DNA of 64,000 nucleotides from Lantana camara. Lineage: Eukaryota > Streptophyta > Magnoliopsida > Lamiales > Verbenaceae. Of the stretch, positions 1 to 12,277 are shown in pieces. Location of the stretch: positions 54,694,501 to 54,758,500 of the forward strand of contig CM074860.1 in the NCBI GenBank assembly GCA_037501455.1, given 5' to 3'. The notes beneath the pieces were generated by a model that had not been told where the DNA came from, did no database searches, and saw only the letters and a program-made list of their open reading frames with translations. Positions within the stretch are counted from its first letter, which is position 1; each line of letters opens with the position of its first letter. Made by a program: the position numbers and the translations under genes.

Positions 1-1398
1 TTATTCACCTACCAAACCTTGGGGTCCTAATTGAATCACTTAAATTCTCAAAGGGCCAAAGTGCAAATTCTTCTCTTCTCCCTCTCCATTTACACGATCA
101 AAGCCCCCCCAAATCCATTCTTCTTCTTTCATTTCTTCTATCAAAAGAAAGGCTCCCAACTCCTTTCCTCTTCTCCTTCTTTGATCGGACCATCAAGCAA
201 GCAAGGAGACAAGAGATTTCTTCAAGCTTTGGCCCAAGAATTCAAGCTCCAACCATTTCTTCTTCTTCTCCATCCTTTTCTTCCAAAGTATAAGTGTATA
301 TATATGAGTATGTTGGGTGATAACTAGGGTTGGGGAATTCTTGCTTTATAACTTGAACCTTTGGGTGTATATGCATGAATAGATGATAATCTTTGAATCC
401 TAAGCTTGATTGTTGATATTCTTGGGGCAAGAAGGTGTATATATATATGTGGGTTTATGAATTTAGTTGTTTTAATTTGTCATAAACTTGCATTTGATGT
501 TTCTACTTGGTATACTACATGTTTTAAGTGATTGGGTTGAGTTTTGAGGTGTTTTGGTGATTTTTGGTCTTCTCCCACGTTTGTGCCCTGTTTTCTGCGT
601 TTTTTTGGCCCCTGACCTGAATCCGCGAGGGTGGATTTTTCCTTTTCGAAAAATCTTTGAGGCAGAAACTTTGGACCATCCCCTGTTTCGGCCTGAGATT
701 GTTTTGCTTCGTTCTCCCTCATACGAACTCGGATTGACCTCATTTTTTAACCCACGGAAACCTATTGAAGTCTAGAACATCCTCAAATTGGAATCATCTT
801 CATATATTTTACCATTTATGAGATATGATCAATTCATTTTGGTGTCGCCACTTCTTCGACAATCTGCGTTCGTCCAACTTCAAACCTATGCCATTTTCAC
901 CTCGCTTTGAACCATGATTCGTGCCACATATCCTTGAAAACATCTATGTGTCTAGTTTCACCTCCAACAAGCAAAACTTAATTCCAATTTCTCAAACTCA
1001 AGATATACCCATTTTTGTACAGCTTGCACTTTTCCAAAAATTGTCAACTTTTCCTAACTTTTGCAAAACCTTGCCAAAACTCGTTCTATCGCCTTCCTTG
1101 CACCTCCTCGACTCCTTATGTGACTTATATGCATTATAGACATGTCTAATTGATTCATATGCATTGTTAACATGTATTGTAATATATTATGAATTGAATG
1201 ATTGAATGATTTATGTGTTTAAATGGCTTTATTGGTGTGTATGAACATGATTACATCAACTCATGACATTTATGATCCCTTGCATATTGAATCATGACAT
1301 AGCATTTCACGAACACCTCATGTTAATGCCGTGCGTTCTAATTGGTTTCATATTGAGTCATTTCTCACGAGTTCACATTATGTCTTTCTCTTATACAG

Positions 1399-2330
1399 TT
1401 CATCTCCAGGGAGGAGATATCGTGATCAATAGGCACACAGCCTAGTTTGTATCCTTATATCGTCATGTTCCAGGTGAGGGTGTTTTCGTTCTAGTTACAT
1501 ATTAAACCCTACAACCTTATGTGACAAGCTTTGGCCAAAACCTTATGTATATATATATGTTACTTTTGAAGTAGAGTCATCGAGTAATCTTTGATCGAGT
1601 AAACCCTTTTCTAATAAATTATGAAATATGTTATGTTTTCATGAATGGGAATGTTTTGGCGAGAACATGAATGAATGCACGGGCCCGGGATCTAGCACAT
1701 GTGGCTACCCGGGGAGGCAAGGGCCGACGGTGATCCCATGTGCTAGTCCCAACCATTTAACAGAGACCGGACCTCGCTAGGAGATTAGCGTGGAATGGTA
1801 GCTGAGCGCCCTTGGGGGATTCATGTACCCCCCTGGGTCAATGCATGAGGTGGCCGGGTCTTGCAAGCCCGTCCACCACCCGGAGGAAGAAGGTTGGAAC
1901 TTATTTTATGTCAATGTTTATGTTATGATTGTTTTACACCGTACGGGAAGGCCGGTACACGGATCGCCCAAACGCCTATATCTTATGTTAAATGGCTTGC
2001 ATGTATTATAAGATATTGCATGATCACGTATTAAATGTATTAATGATATTTGTCGTACACGGTCGGAGTTTGGTTGGAGATTATGCACGCTCACTCGCCG
2101 AGCCTTTATGATTATGTTTGAATTATGAACATAACGAATTTAATATGAATTAGTCATAAAGTCCGAGCATTACTTGTTAATTTCTTGCCCTTAGTGGGAA
2201 CTATCTTTGAATAAAATCTTGCTCGGGATTTATGGCTTGCATGCGCATGTTTCTATAGTATATGTATCGCTCCTGCTCACTCAGTCTTCTAGAGACTGAC
2301 CCCTCTTTCCCACTTCTCAGTTTCTTGCAG
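1399..2330 (+). other. LTR mini-exon (1399-1473) plus intron-like segment (1474-2330)
   Basis: A pyrimidine-rich acceptor (TTTCTCTTATACAG) ends at 1398. It is followed by a 75-nt segment starting with the TCTCC-AGGGA-GGAGA hairpin and ending CAG at 1473. A consensus donor GTGAGG follows, and after 857 nt the acceptor TTCTTGCAG ends at 2330. A possible first-exon donor is GTATAAG at 288. Homologous layouts occur in the other LTR families of this window. Splicing is inferred from site consensus and conservation, not shown. Confidence 0.5.
1692..1746 (+). other. Stem-loop in LTR, covaries with other families
   Basis: CTAGCACATG (1692-1701) is exactly complementary to CATGTGCTAG (1737-1746), with a 35-nt loop. 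The equivalent stems in the LTRs at 21000-21054 and 17228-17282 differ in sequence but keep pairing, which points to selection on RNA or DNA structure. Confidence 0.6.
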
Positions 2331-2761
2331 GTCTTGCTAGGCGGAGGTCAAGTTTTACTTCTTTTGTTAGATCACTTGTACACTCGAGTCACATCTTACA
2401 TTATTATGTTCTAATTGGATATTCCTATGTAATTGGGCCTTTGTGCTAGTTATGAAATTATTGGATATTGATTCGGGACAGGTTGTGTGCTTAGTTTAAC
2501 CCGTTGTTAGGATGCATGATGGATTTAATTTTATGTATTGGAAATTCGGGCTTGTAGCCTTTGTTGAAATCTATGAATTGCACATTAATGCTTCCGCACA
2601 GCCTTTTGATTATATGGTACGGGGTTAGTTTCCGCCTAGCAAGGTTGTTTTTGTTTTGTCACCCGTTCGCTATGGGTCCGGTTCATGCTGAACTATCCAT
2701 TTCATGTGTGGACTAGACTTATAGTGCGGGGGATGTGGCACCTATCGTCCCGGGTGTTACA

Positions 2762-4280
2762 AATACTGATGATTGTTTCTAGTGCTTACACTCAGCGGTC
2801 CACAAACATCAGTATGGATCAAATCCAAAACCTTAGTGGCACGTTCCACAGTTCCTTTAAATGGAACCTTGGACATTTTTCCTTTGAGACAGGATTCGCA
2901 AGAAGTTAACTCTTTGAGATCATTTTCAGAGAATGATCCTAAAGTGTTTATCTTGCTAATTCTGTTCTTGGAAATGTGTCCTAATCTAGCGTGCCATAAG
3001 GGAGCTGAAACTTTGTCATCTCTCTTACGCTTTGTTTCTCGTTGTATATTCATAATATTGATATTTTGAGTTAGGTAAAGTCCATTATTTAGAGTACCGA
3101 TATGAACGGAAGAGTTGTTCCGTTTGATAAAGTCTTTACCATTCTTAATATAAGTTTCATAACCTTCACAATCTAATATTGGAACTGAAATTATATTACG
3201 AATAATGCTCGGTACATAAAGGACTTTGTTTAATACTAACTCAAAACTACCTAAATCTAATCTAATTGTGCCTAAAGCTCGAGTTTCAACGTTTGAGCCA
3301 TCGCCGATCTTCAAGACACATTCTCCTTCTTTGAGTTGTTGGACCTCACTTAGCATCTGTACATCATTACAGATATGAGTTCCACAACCGGTATCAAGTA
3401 CCCAAGAACTAGAATTAATAGAAAGATTTACTTCAACGAGAAAGATACCTTTCTTTAGAGTAGCCTTGTACTCTGGGCAGTCTCTCCTCCAATGTCCCGC
3501 TTTGCCACAATGGAAGCAAACATCCTCTTTCTGATCATGCTTCTTCTTTTGGGCCTTCCCCTTCGAAATGCCACCAGTGGGCCTAAGGGGTTTCTTCTTC
3601 TTCTTTTGGGCTTTCTTGCCCTTACCTTCAGAAGGCCCAGAAGAGGAAGATGGAGCATTCACCATCAAAACCTTGTTGTCCTTCTTGATCGTGCTTTCAG
3701 CAGTCACAAGCTGACTAATCAGCTCAGCTATAGTAGCACCAACATGATTCATGTTGAAGTTAAGGACAAATGGGTTGAATGATGGTGGGAACGAAGCTAG
3801 CAACAAATCCACTGAAAGCTCATCTTTCAGTGGCATGTCCATGGAAGCAAGTTTCTCAGTAAGGGCGAGAAACTTAAGTCCATATTCATGGACATTTGAA
3901 CCTTCCCTCATTCTCAAGTGGAACAATTCCTTTGATGCGTTATACCTTGTAACACGTTCATGAGGGCGGTAAAGTTGCTCTAAGTGGTCGTAAATCTCCC
4001 AAGCAAATTCCATGGCCTCATGTTGTCTTTGCAAGTCCGGAGACATGTTAGCCAACATAAGGCAACGAGCTTGGAGATTATCATCCTTCCACTTCTGAAT
4101 CGCATCCCGCTCGGCCAGAGTGGGAGCCTCCCCTTCGGGACTGGGCTCCCCTTCGAAGAGAACATAAGTTCTCTTCTCAGAATCTAAAATGATTTTTAGA
4201 TTCCTCAACCAATCAGAATAGATGGGACCAGTCAACTTGTTTGACTCGAGGATCGATACAAGAGGGTTTTTGGTTGCCAT
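2762..4280 (-). pseudogene. Ty1/copia gag-pol, 5' part, cut within integrase
   Basis: The start ATG is at 4280 and about 506 codons are readable. Residues 1-200 are a copia-type Gag. A lysine-rich stretch precedes the zinc knuckle CFHCGKAGHWRRDC (about 256-269). The aspartic protease motif LDTGCGTH lies near 296-303, with DTG as the active-site triplet. The pre-integrase zinc-binding region follows (H431, H436, C462, C465), then the beginning of the integrase core (LIHTDVCGPL). The frame ends at the joint with the LTR at 2761; the terminal Leu and stop are created by the LTR edge. Integrase, RT and RNase H should continue left of the window beyond the inserted LTR. No internal stop is seen, so this part was recently intact. 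The copia lineage was not assigned. Confidence 0.93.
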
Positions 4281-4486
4281 TTCAAAACACGTAGAGAATC
4301 ACAGAATCTACGACCTAAATGGTAAAACAGAGAACTAGTGAGCATGCTGAATTATAACGATATACAGAAGATAAGGTCTTTAATCTAATGTAGCTCCCAC
4401 TGTTTTTCAAAGATCTAGAATTCCCAAAGATCTAAGAGGAACACGTTTCCCAATGGGTACTAAGATCCTTGGCATTTTACCTCGAA

Positions 4487-4807
4487 CCCACGACTCGCGG
4501 ACATTCTAAGTAAGAACCCTAGGTAGGTACAACTTACCAATTCTAACACCTTTAGAACTCTTAGTAATTGTTTTTGCATCACCTATCTTTCAATATGGAC
4601 CCACGACTCGTGCGACATCCATATTTACTTAGGCGTTAAGCTAGACCCATCAATCATAAGATCATGACCAAAACTTAGTTCGAACGACCCACGACTCGCG
4701 GACATCGCCCTTGGTAAAATTGACCACGAAATATTGATCATTTAAAATGATTAATTAGGTAACTAAGAACTAATAAGCTCCACTAGCTATCCCACGACTC
4801 GCGGACA
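4487..4807 (-). repeat. Four spaced copies of CCCACGACTCGCGGACA in copia leader
   Basis: The plus-strand motif CCCACGACTCGCGGACA starts near 4488, 4600 (variant CGTGCGACA), 4688 and 4791, spaced about 112, 88 and 103 nt. The sequence between copies is not recognisably repeated. In the sense of the element it reads TGTCCGCGAGTCGTGGG. Confidence 0.8.
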
Positions 4808-5939
4808 ATAACAAGCTTTACTTACTAAACTTAAAGCCTATTCATGGAATGCAAGGAATTTAATTCAAAATTTGCATCTCGAATTAAACACCTATTTGTT
4901 CGAAATTAGCTTAATATTTAATGGGAATTTTTTAATCAACCGGAGAGTTGTCCGGTTCGACCTCACCAACATATATGTTATCCAATTTTATTAGTCTTGA
5001 TTAATGCAAGTACACTTAAATGCATATCAAACAAGCACATAAACAGATAACATGTCCTAGCATGATACTAACATGTAATGATCATGGGTTCTACCTATTT
5101 TATGCGTGATATGTGGGAGCCACTCCACAATCACAAGTTCTAACATACATGCCACATAAACAGTTTAAATTACATAAGGGAAAACGGTAACAAAATACGA
5201 GCACTATCTCTATTACATTTAACAATTGAGATTCCCCTCCCTAACATTTTGAGGGGTCTTCACTTATGGCCTCCTTGTTATTTGAATGTGGTCCATCTTA
5301 CTCCGTGGGTGCATTGTCTCCAAAATGAAAATAAAACCTCACCACCTATCTCTACTCTCAAATTACAATAAAAAGAAAAAGACATAAAGTAATAAGGCTC
5401 AATCTTCATATTGGCCTTAGACAATTACACGGGGCATACCCCGGCCTCAAAAACAGTAATATGGAAAGCCACATAATAAATCAAATAACAGTACGCACAT
5501 AAGTGAGGCTCCAACCTCAATTGAAAAACGCAACTATAGGGCTCCAACCCCAATTTAAACCATCCATGTGCATAAATTAAAACCATACATAGATCTAAAC
5601 CCATGATCACCTAACATGCTTTTGCGAGAATTTAAATTTAGCCAATAAATTAAAATTCTCGTTTCAAGTCCTAATGACTTAAAACACGACTTAGATGCAA
5701 TTCTTGTTCAAGAGCCTTTTCAATAAAACCCGAAAAACAATAAACCAATAAAATTCCAATTAATTTCCAAAATTAATAATTTTCTTCTTTCATTATTTTC
5801 AGAAAATAACATTCATAATTTTCCCAAAATCCAAATCGCTTTAATTTCTCAAAAATCCCAATTTAATCAAAATTTTAAAATAATTTTATTTCAACAAAAC
5901 TGATTTTAAAAGATAAAATTAAAATAAAATTAAATCGGG

Positions 5940-6165
5940 ATTTTTCGGACCGAAAACACCCCGCCCGATGGCGGGCGATCTCGGCCTGGGCGTCCCGCTC
6001 TGTTACGGGACGGTGCAGGCGGCTGTCCCGCGCGGTTGCGGGGACAGGCGAGCGGTCGTGCTAGCACGCCCAAAGGAGGGCCTCCCGCGCGGTTGCGGGA
6101 GGGCTGGGCGGCGGCGACGGGCCTGGGCGTGCGACGTGCTAGCACGCCTAGGCTCGTCCTTTTTT
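5940..6165 (-). repeat. GC-rich inverted-repeat block in copia leader
   Basis: A GC-rich island stands in strongly AT-rich leader. It contains CGCCCGATGGCGGGCG, two copies of CCCGCGCGGTTGCGGG, and two copies of the palindrome GTGCTAGCACG or close variants (about 6058 and 6137). The ORFs through it on both strands are low-complexity by-products. Confidence 0.7.
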
Positions 6166-6424
6166 CGTGTCCCGTTTCGTATTTTTGGGTTTCTCCAAAA
6201 CCCGGTTCAATCCAAAATTAAAAAATTCGATTTAAACATATTTCAATCAAAACGGTTTTCAAAAACACAATTCAAGAAAACAGTTTCAGAAATTCAAGAA
6301 AAATTACAGTTTCGTAATTCAGGCTTTCTAAAAGAACTCATGAATACGTAATTCGCATCTAAGCCTAAGAATTTCTACCAAATTCAGAATAATTGAGACG
6401 AATCAGAAACAAGATTAACGAGGT

Positions 6425-6437
6425 GGCTCTGATACCA
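6425..6437 (-). other. Copia primer-binding site (tRNA iMet)
   Basis: On the minus strand this reads TGGTATCAGAGCC, complementary to the 3' end of plant initiator-Met tRNA. It lies two bases inside the LTR boundary at 6440, as expected for minus-strand DNA priming. Confidence 0.95.
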
Positions 6438-6808
6438 CTTGTTGGAAAACACGAATCAGAAAGCAGCGGAATTTAAAAAATTTTCCCAACAAAAGGACCA
6501 TGAACTCGCAATCGTGTAACCAAATTCGTAAAGATAGAAAACTAACTTTTCTTTTGTTCTTTCTTGAAGCGTTTCAAGCCACCCAAGAACGCTCTTCTCG
6601 CGGCTTGATCCCCTCTCCTTGGTAAAGCTCGAATCTTCAAACTTCTAACTTGAAGTCTCTAGAGAAAGTCCACCAACTTGATCACAATCTAACTAGTAAG
6701 GATGCTAGTTCTCTAGTTAGTGTTTAGGCTTAACCTAGGGTTTAATTTAATCTTGGAGAAAGAAAGGTGTTCAACACATGAACCAAAAGAATTGTCAATT
6801 AGCTCTAA

Positions 6809-6835
6809 AGGGGAGCATGAGCTCCCCTATATATA
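6809..6835 (-). promoter_or_regulatory. Copia LTR TATA box with downstream hairpin
   Basis: TATATATA (6828-6835) lies in GC-richer context on the minus strand. Directly downstream in the element's sense is GGGGAGC-ATGA-GCTCCCC (6810-6827), a perfect 7-bp stem with a 4-nt loop, extendable by one A-T pair. Transcription would start near 6800. The promoter role is inferred from position in U3. Confidence 0.65.
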
Positions 6836-7181
6836 GGAAAGGGAGAGGGACGGCCGAACCTATTCCTTGTTGGACAAGGATTTGGTTCCTCTCTCTCCTA
6901 TTACTTGATCATCAAGTATTTTCCAACTTTGACTTTGAATTCTAATTCAAGTCAACTTTTAAGAGAGCTAAAAATATCCAAACTATTTTGGATAATTTTA
7001 TACTTTATTTATTATAAAATAAATAACTTATTTTTATCTAATTAATTAATTCGTAATTAATTAACTAGATTATTTTCTCCAAAATAAGACTTTCTTTTTA
7101 ATTCAAAATTAAACCAAAGTCTATTAAATAATTAACACATTTAATTATTTAATACATATATATATAATATATATATATTCA

Positions 7182-7249
7182 CACGTGTGTGACACGTGTC
7201 ACAGTGACACGTGTCACTCACGTGAGCCACACGTGTGATTTCACACGTG
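7182..7249 (-). promoter_or_regulatory. Six-copy G-box (CACGTG) cluster in copia U3
   Basis: CACGTG occurs at 7182, 7193, 7208, 7219, 7230 and 7244. Spacings are 11, 15, 11, 11 and 14 bp, several close to one helical turn. The cluster lies about 350-420 bp upstream of the TATA box in the element's sense and beside an AT-dinucleotide tract (7154-7179). CACGTG is the core bound by plant bHLH and bZIP factors; the regulatory role here is inferred. Confidence 0.8.
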
Positions 7250-8397
7250 TGGAACCCTCTTGGCCCGATTAACTCGTTTAATCATTTTTAAGCCTCAACT
7301 CATGTAACCAAGTTGTTGTGTGTGACCCTCTAGGTTCTCAATTCAATTAGCAGTGACCCTAATTAATTAATTCACTAATTAATTAATCAGTCCACAGATT
7401 AAACGACCATAGTCTAGCAACAGGTGTTTAACCCCTAGCTGAATTGGAATGTTTGGATTCGACAGAACCTTTAAGTCATTGATTCATGTGAGATACAATC
7501 CTCCTACTTACTATCTCTCAACCAAGATCTAGGGCAAGGGAATAATCAGAACCCTAATAATCCGGTCTTAAAGCTAAGTGCATTTCGTATCCATTTGATC
7601 TCAATCCAAGAAACCCTTTTCTTGATGTCTTGATCTACTGCCTTGGCCAAGGACTCCATATTGCATATGAATGACTTACACAATAAGAGATCACCTTGCA
7701 AATGCAAGTGTAGGTCCTTTCTTGATTCTCATTCACTTTCATGAATCACTTGTGCAGTCCCAGCATAAGCCTTGAATCAGTTGTCTAAGGCGACACCCTT
7801 TAAAGCTTATACCTAAGACTACAGAGTTAACTCATAAAGTGACAAGGAACCTCAAGTCTAAGGATCAATTAATCACATCAATGACTCGTGAGATATTTCC
7901 TAATCTGGAAGTATCCATTTCCTGAAATTGAAACTTCCTTTCCCATTTAGGAATGTTCTCACACGGGGCACCTAAGTGAACTTACTTATTAAAGTAAGCA
8001 CCCTCATGTATCACGCACGTATCAACTATACACTTTCCACCTCTATGAAACAAGGTGGTCCTTCTTAAGGGCGTGATCCCACAAGCAAGCCTTAGAGGAG
8101 TCAGGTTGACACTCCCACTGTCTGTAGGACTCATCGGCTTGGAGTATTTTACTAATCATGACTTATGTGATATAGGGCTCGTTTCATGAACCATTTCACC
8201 TAAATGGTAGAGTCCTAAAGTCATCAGGATTAGGGGAGTTCTCATACATGCACAGCTAAAGTAAACGCATACCAAACAAGAGCATATAAAGAAGTGTTGC
8301 CTCAATTCGTTATTTCATTCAAAGATTGTCTGTGATTACAATAAGGAAAAGCACAAAGCGGATTTACAATCGGCTTTCTAGGGCTCTATTCCTAACA

Positions 8398-9884
8398 CCC
8401 TTATACCCGCCATGCTCGAAGCAAACGGAGATAAACGGACAACCTAGCTAGGCAGTACTAGACTCACAACAAGCGAATTGAAACGAAAACGAATACACCG
8501 AAGTTTAAAACATAACAAATGAATAAGTGTTCAATATCAATATGTGCACTTTAGTCCTTCTCAAGTCAAATAACACAATATCATAAGGGTTAATCCAACA
8601 ATTAAGTGACCAACACGGTCCAGCACATGATGCTCAAAATACGGAAATGTAAATCATCCTAGAGACCATCACGGTCCATCTAATAAGGTAACATCATCTA
8701 TTCCATACATATTATTCCATAAATAAATCCAAAAGCACAAACATAAGCCATAAAGTATTCTACAGGCATAACGAGTACAGACTAGACGACTACACAAGAC
8801 TCTCAAGAAAGACCCCGCCTATATTGACCCCAAAACGCAATCAGCGGACATGAAAGGTGAAGCAGATCAGCTCAAAAGGAACCGGTGAGGAGTAGTTTAC
8901 AATACATAAATGATAAAAGAGGTTTAATGCATACCCAAGTAAAGATGTTCTTCATCCAATTCTTTTCGAAGTAAATGCAAGTTTTATAAAACGGACCATG
9001 AACCAAAGCACCGGCTCGGCGAGTACGAGCACTCGAACCTTACTTCCCAAACCAAAAGAAATCAAACCAATCCATCCTTAACTCCATTGATGTCGAGGGT
9101 GTGCACCCCACGAACATCGCAAAAGAACCATAGAGAAGTGGGTCCATGAAACCGACCTTCTCCTAAGCTTACCTTAACCCCGAACCCTCCAAAAGCTTAC
9201 CCCGAACCGTCCGCCATTGCGTTCCTGGCGTCACCACTTACTCCACCCCGAGCGCTATCAAAAGATCCAACCAAGAAAGCGTCCTTGCAAGGTATATCAT
9301 AACCTCGCTACACAACTCACACGTACATAAAATTCAAATGAAATCTCCAAAAGGATTTTGGGTACCTATCCCATATACCAAGAGCTATATTTTACTTGTA
9401 AACCATTTTCCATAAGCAAATATTCATACTACAAGCAAAGCTCGCAAAACATGGCTTATAAAGCCTACATATACATTTTGAAAATGGGAGTTTAAAACCA
9501 TCAAACATGATAGGCTATAGTGTCCACAGTTTCGAAAGCATTTCATATACATATAACTTCTCACCTTTACCATGAGCCAACTGGAGAACCACCACGAGCA
9601 ACTAAGTCGACTCGTCCGAAGACTCACCACCTAAATAAGACAAACGTACCAACAAGGTAAGACACGACTCGAAACCATTTAAGACGATGCACGGCTTCAA
9701 GAAAGAGTAAACATGCTTATGGTATGCAGATGAATGTCTCAAGATAGCATAAGCTCAGCAATGATGATCAAACAACATCATATAAGTCATATAAGATGCT
9801 TTCAAGTCATAAGATAAGCAAATACCAACACGTGAATCATACTTAGCCCAATCTTACACATAATCGAGGCATCCATGGCATTAC
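8398..9884 (-). repeat. Old minus-strand gypsy LTR fragment
   Basis: No gene is seen. Degraded versions of the LTR motifs occur in minus orientation: a GCAAACGGAGA / CTAGCTAGGC end region near 8420-8450 and a GGCTCGGCGAGTACGAGC hairpin-type motif near 9012. It is bounded left by the copia insertion and right by the LTR end at 9885, so its termini are not visible. The family is uncertain and it looks older than its neighbours. Confidence 0.55.
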
Positions 9885-12277
9885 TGTTGCACACCAGAGC
9901 GTAGGGTCACCACATCCCCCGCACCCTGACCCGACACATATACAAAACGGGAAATCCGTATGCATGCACAAGTCAAAGCGAACGGGAGACAGACAAACAC
10001 TCCTAAGCTAGGCGGAGTCTAACCCTTAAAAAAATGCACATTCGAATATCAAATTACAAGCACATGCGGAAGCGTAATATTTCAGAATGATTCACACACA
10101 CGAGCTCATCACAGGCCATAACTGAGCAAATATATATCATTTACAAAAGCTATTCCAAAAGTTCAACTCCGACAGGGGCAATTTAGAACATAACATCTAA
10201 GCTGACGAGGTCACAATATATACATGAACAAAATGTAGAGTGTATGCAAGTACAACCCAAAGACTCGACTTAATGCTCCGCGTAGCTCGACCAAAGCATA
10301 CCTGTACCTGCGACACTAAAAGATGGAAAAAGGGAGGAATCAATCCACGACTGAGTGAGGGGTTAACCCACGCACGCTATAGATATAACAAAGCAGAGCA
10401 CGTATCAAAATTCGAATGTTCATGAACCCAAGGATGGTTTTTGCATACTAAAACATTTTCTAGAAGACAAAAGAGACATACGTATACAAAAGAAATCAAA
10501 ATCTTATTCAGTTCATCATTGTTTCACCAACTCAAAATAGAACACAGCTCAGCGAGTACGAGCTTCCAAACCACATCCGTCAACACGCCTCAAAAATACA
10601 GGAAAAACAGAAATCAAAACACAATCCCGCCATCATGCCATGGAAAGGAAGGGAGTGCACCCCAATCCTTTCATAAACACGTATACACTTCGAGACGGGG
10701 GCTCATGACTCCTACCCGCCACTTCGATGGGGGTTACCACCGGCTCAAGATAACTGACCTGTACCAAACCTCCTGGAAACAAGCAAGTAATCTCAAATAA
10801 AGACTATACACAGGGCACGGTCCTGAAGGCCCAATATTGTCCCAGGCTCCCTTACCCATAGTCTTCGGGCCCAATACACGAAGTATCCACAAGTATCAGG
10901 AGTGCACTTGCTATATCTTTCAATGGCTTATCTCGCAAGAGTACAGATATCACATTTTATCACTTTCAAGAGTTACCACTTCTCAAGATCAAGGCATACA
11001 TAGGCCCAAAATTATACACGTATAAAATAAAACCTTCAAGAGTGCAAATATCAGAAGTATACGTACATATGCAACCTTAATACATAGCTATTCAGACCGG
11101 AAACAATCATATAAGGGTATTAGGGCATAACTAAAACACACCTAACCTCACCTTTGACAAAAAAGTTCCAAAGAACAACACCGGGCACAAAAATGAGACT
11201 AACCCTCCGGATCGAACTCTCTTGGGATCACCTCTGAACAAACAAAGAGCAAAACATGAAAAAGACTCGATCATGACCCACTTAGAAGAACGGAAATGAA
11301 AAATGAATGCAATGGAATGCAAGAATTGAAATGCACTTGAGCAAGGGTTTCATTTAGGCATGCCGGGCTACGAGGAAGCAAATCACGGAGCATATTTTCT
11401 CCTCATATCATAGCACCATAATCTGAACAGTACATAATTACATAATTTAACAGGTTAGGAACAAGTTCGGTATGGAAAAATCACGAAAGAAACGGAAGAG
11501 AAGCTCAAACGAGCCTTCGTTTGCAAATCTAGCAAAACCTGGCAGTTTTCTGAAAATGACCAGGATGTAGGAAAATCAGAATATCTTAAAATTTAGAAGT
11601 CCATATTCAGTTTCGTTTTTTGGAAATGAAACTAGAAACACAGATCTTTCTGACCATATATGACTAAATTTTTTATTCAAAGCGGATCAAAACAGTTTAT
11701 TGTTTAAATTTGGCAGAACGCAGGATTTCGGCAGACTGGCGACACCATTTTGTATTGGGCATATCTCACTCTCCAGAATGAATTTTGACAAGAAGTAAAA
11801 AGGAGAGTGTCCTAGACTGAAAGAATTTTTAGTGGTTACAAATTTAGGAAATTCTAAGATGTTTTACATGGGTAACAGATGCGCGAAAGTCACTGCAGAA
11901 ACTGTGAAACAGGGCAGAACAGGGGATTCTTTTGTAGGTTCGGTTCCTTCTTGTTCCAGGCCTCAAAACTTGCATATAAGGTCCAGAACTCATACATAAA
12001 GCATCTATAATTTCAAATAAGGTAACATGCTGCAAATCTATCTTCAGTTTATGCAAGAATTATGCAGTTTATACACTTAAAAGTCACACAGCGGTCATCA
12101 ACTTTCAGCAAGTGCACAAAAATCTCAAATTTCTCATAAATTCCTACACATAGCTGCACTTATAAATCCATGGCCACCATCTTAGAGACTGAACCTTGCT
12201 GAAATGGAAGGAGAAAGATGATGAGAGACTCAATTCTTACCTTCCCTAACTGAAAATCGAAAGTGGAAGAGATGGAG
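9885..12277 (-). repeat. 3' LTR of old minus gypsy, distal segment
   Basis: The plus strand begins TGTTGCACACC and soon shows CACATCCCCCGCACC, the reverse complement of the conserved LTR end GTGCGGGGGATGTG. ATTAC (9880-9884) precedes it as the candidate TSD. The rest of this LTR lies at 30807-31400 beyond a nested solo LTR; together they make about 3.0 kb ending at TGTGACACCC (minus sense). The short ORFs are not gene-like. Confidence 0.75.
10308..11233 (-). other. LTR mini-exon (11233-11152) plus intron-like segment (11151-10308)
   Basis: On the minus strand the acceptor TTTGTTTGTTCAG precedes an 82-nt segment ending CAAAG, then the donor GTGAGG. After 844 nt the acceptor CTTTTAGTGTCGCAG is followed by GTAC. 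A CTCACTCAGTC motif lies just before that acceptor, as in the other families. This old copy keeps both sites although its coding region is ruined. Splicing is inferred. Confidence 0.45.

Larger units (their letters stand above)
1..2761 (+). repeat. Tekay-like gypsy LTR, 5' end outside window
   Basis: This is the 3' portion of a long gypsy-type LTR. It ends in the family-typical string GTGCGGGGGATGTGG followed by a terminal GTGTTACA at 2761, and it carries the same ordered internal motifs as the LTRs at 12714 and 18054: a TCTCC/GGAGA hairpin at 1404, AG|GTGAGG at 1472, a CTCACTCAGTC hairpin near 2276 and GCTAGGCGGA at 2336. It abuts copia integrase coding sequence at 2762, so it inserted into the copia element. 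The likely TSD is AATAC (2762-2766), but its partner would lie left of the window. It cannot be told from here whether this is a solo LTR or the 3' LTR of a full element. No credible protein is encoded. Confidence 0.85.
4281..6424 (-). other. Copia 5' leader between PBS and gag
   Basis: About 2.1 kb separates the PBS from the gag start, long for a copia element. No convincing ORF is present. It is AT-rich apart from a GC-rich block at 5940-6165, and it contains a recurring 17-nt motif at 4487-4807. It could contain an unrecognised insertion or an intron; no insertion borders were found. Confidence 0.7.
6440..8397 (-). repeat. Copia 5' LTR (1958 bp)
   Basis: The plus strand starts TGTTGGAA and ends TTCCTAACA, a near-perfect terminal inverted repeat with TG/CA ends. 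The left edge is fixed by the PBS. The U3 part (right side) holds a G-box cluster at 7182-7249 and a TATA box at 6828-6835. The partner LTR and TSD lie outside the window; the candidate TSD on this side is CCCTT (8398-8402). Confidence 0.92.

Noticed and set aside
5930..6351. Arg/Gly/Pro-rich ORFs on both strands of the copia leader
   Set aside because: Produced by a GC-rich inverted-repeat block; both strands are open in the same place.
6425..6437. tRNA-like match
   Set aside because: Only the 3'-terminal complement of initiator tRNA is present, here and at the other PBS sites; no cloverleaf can be formed.
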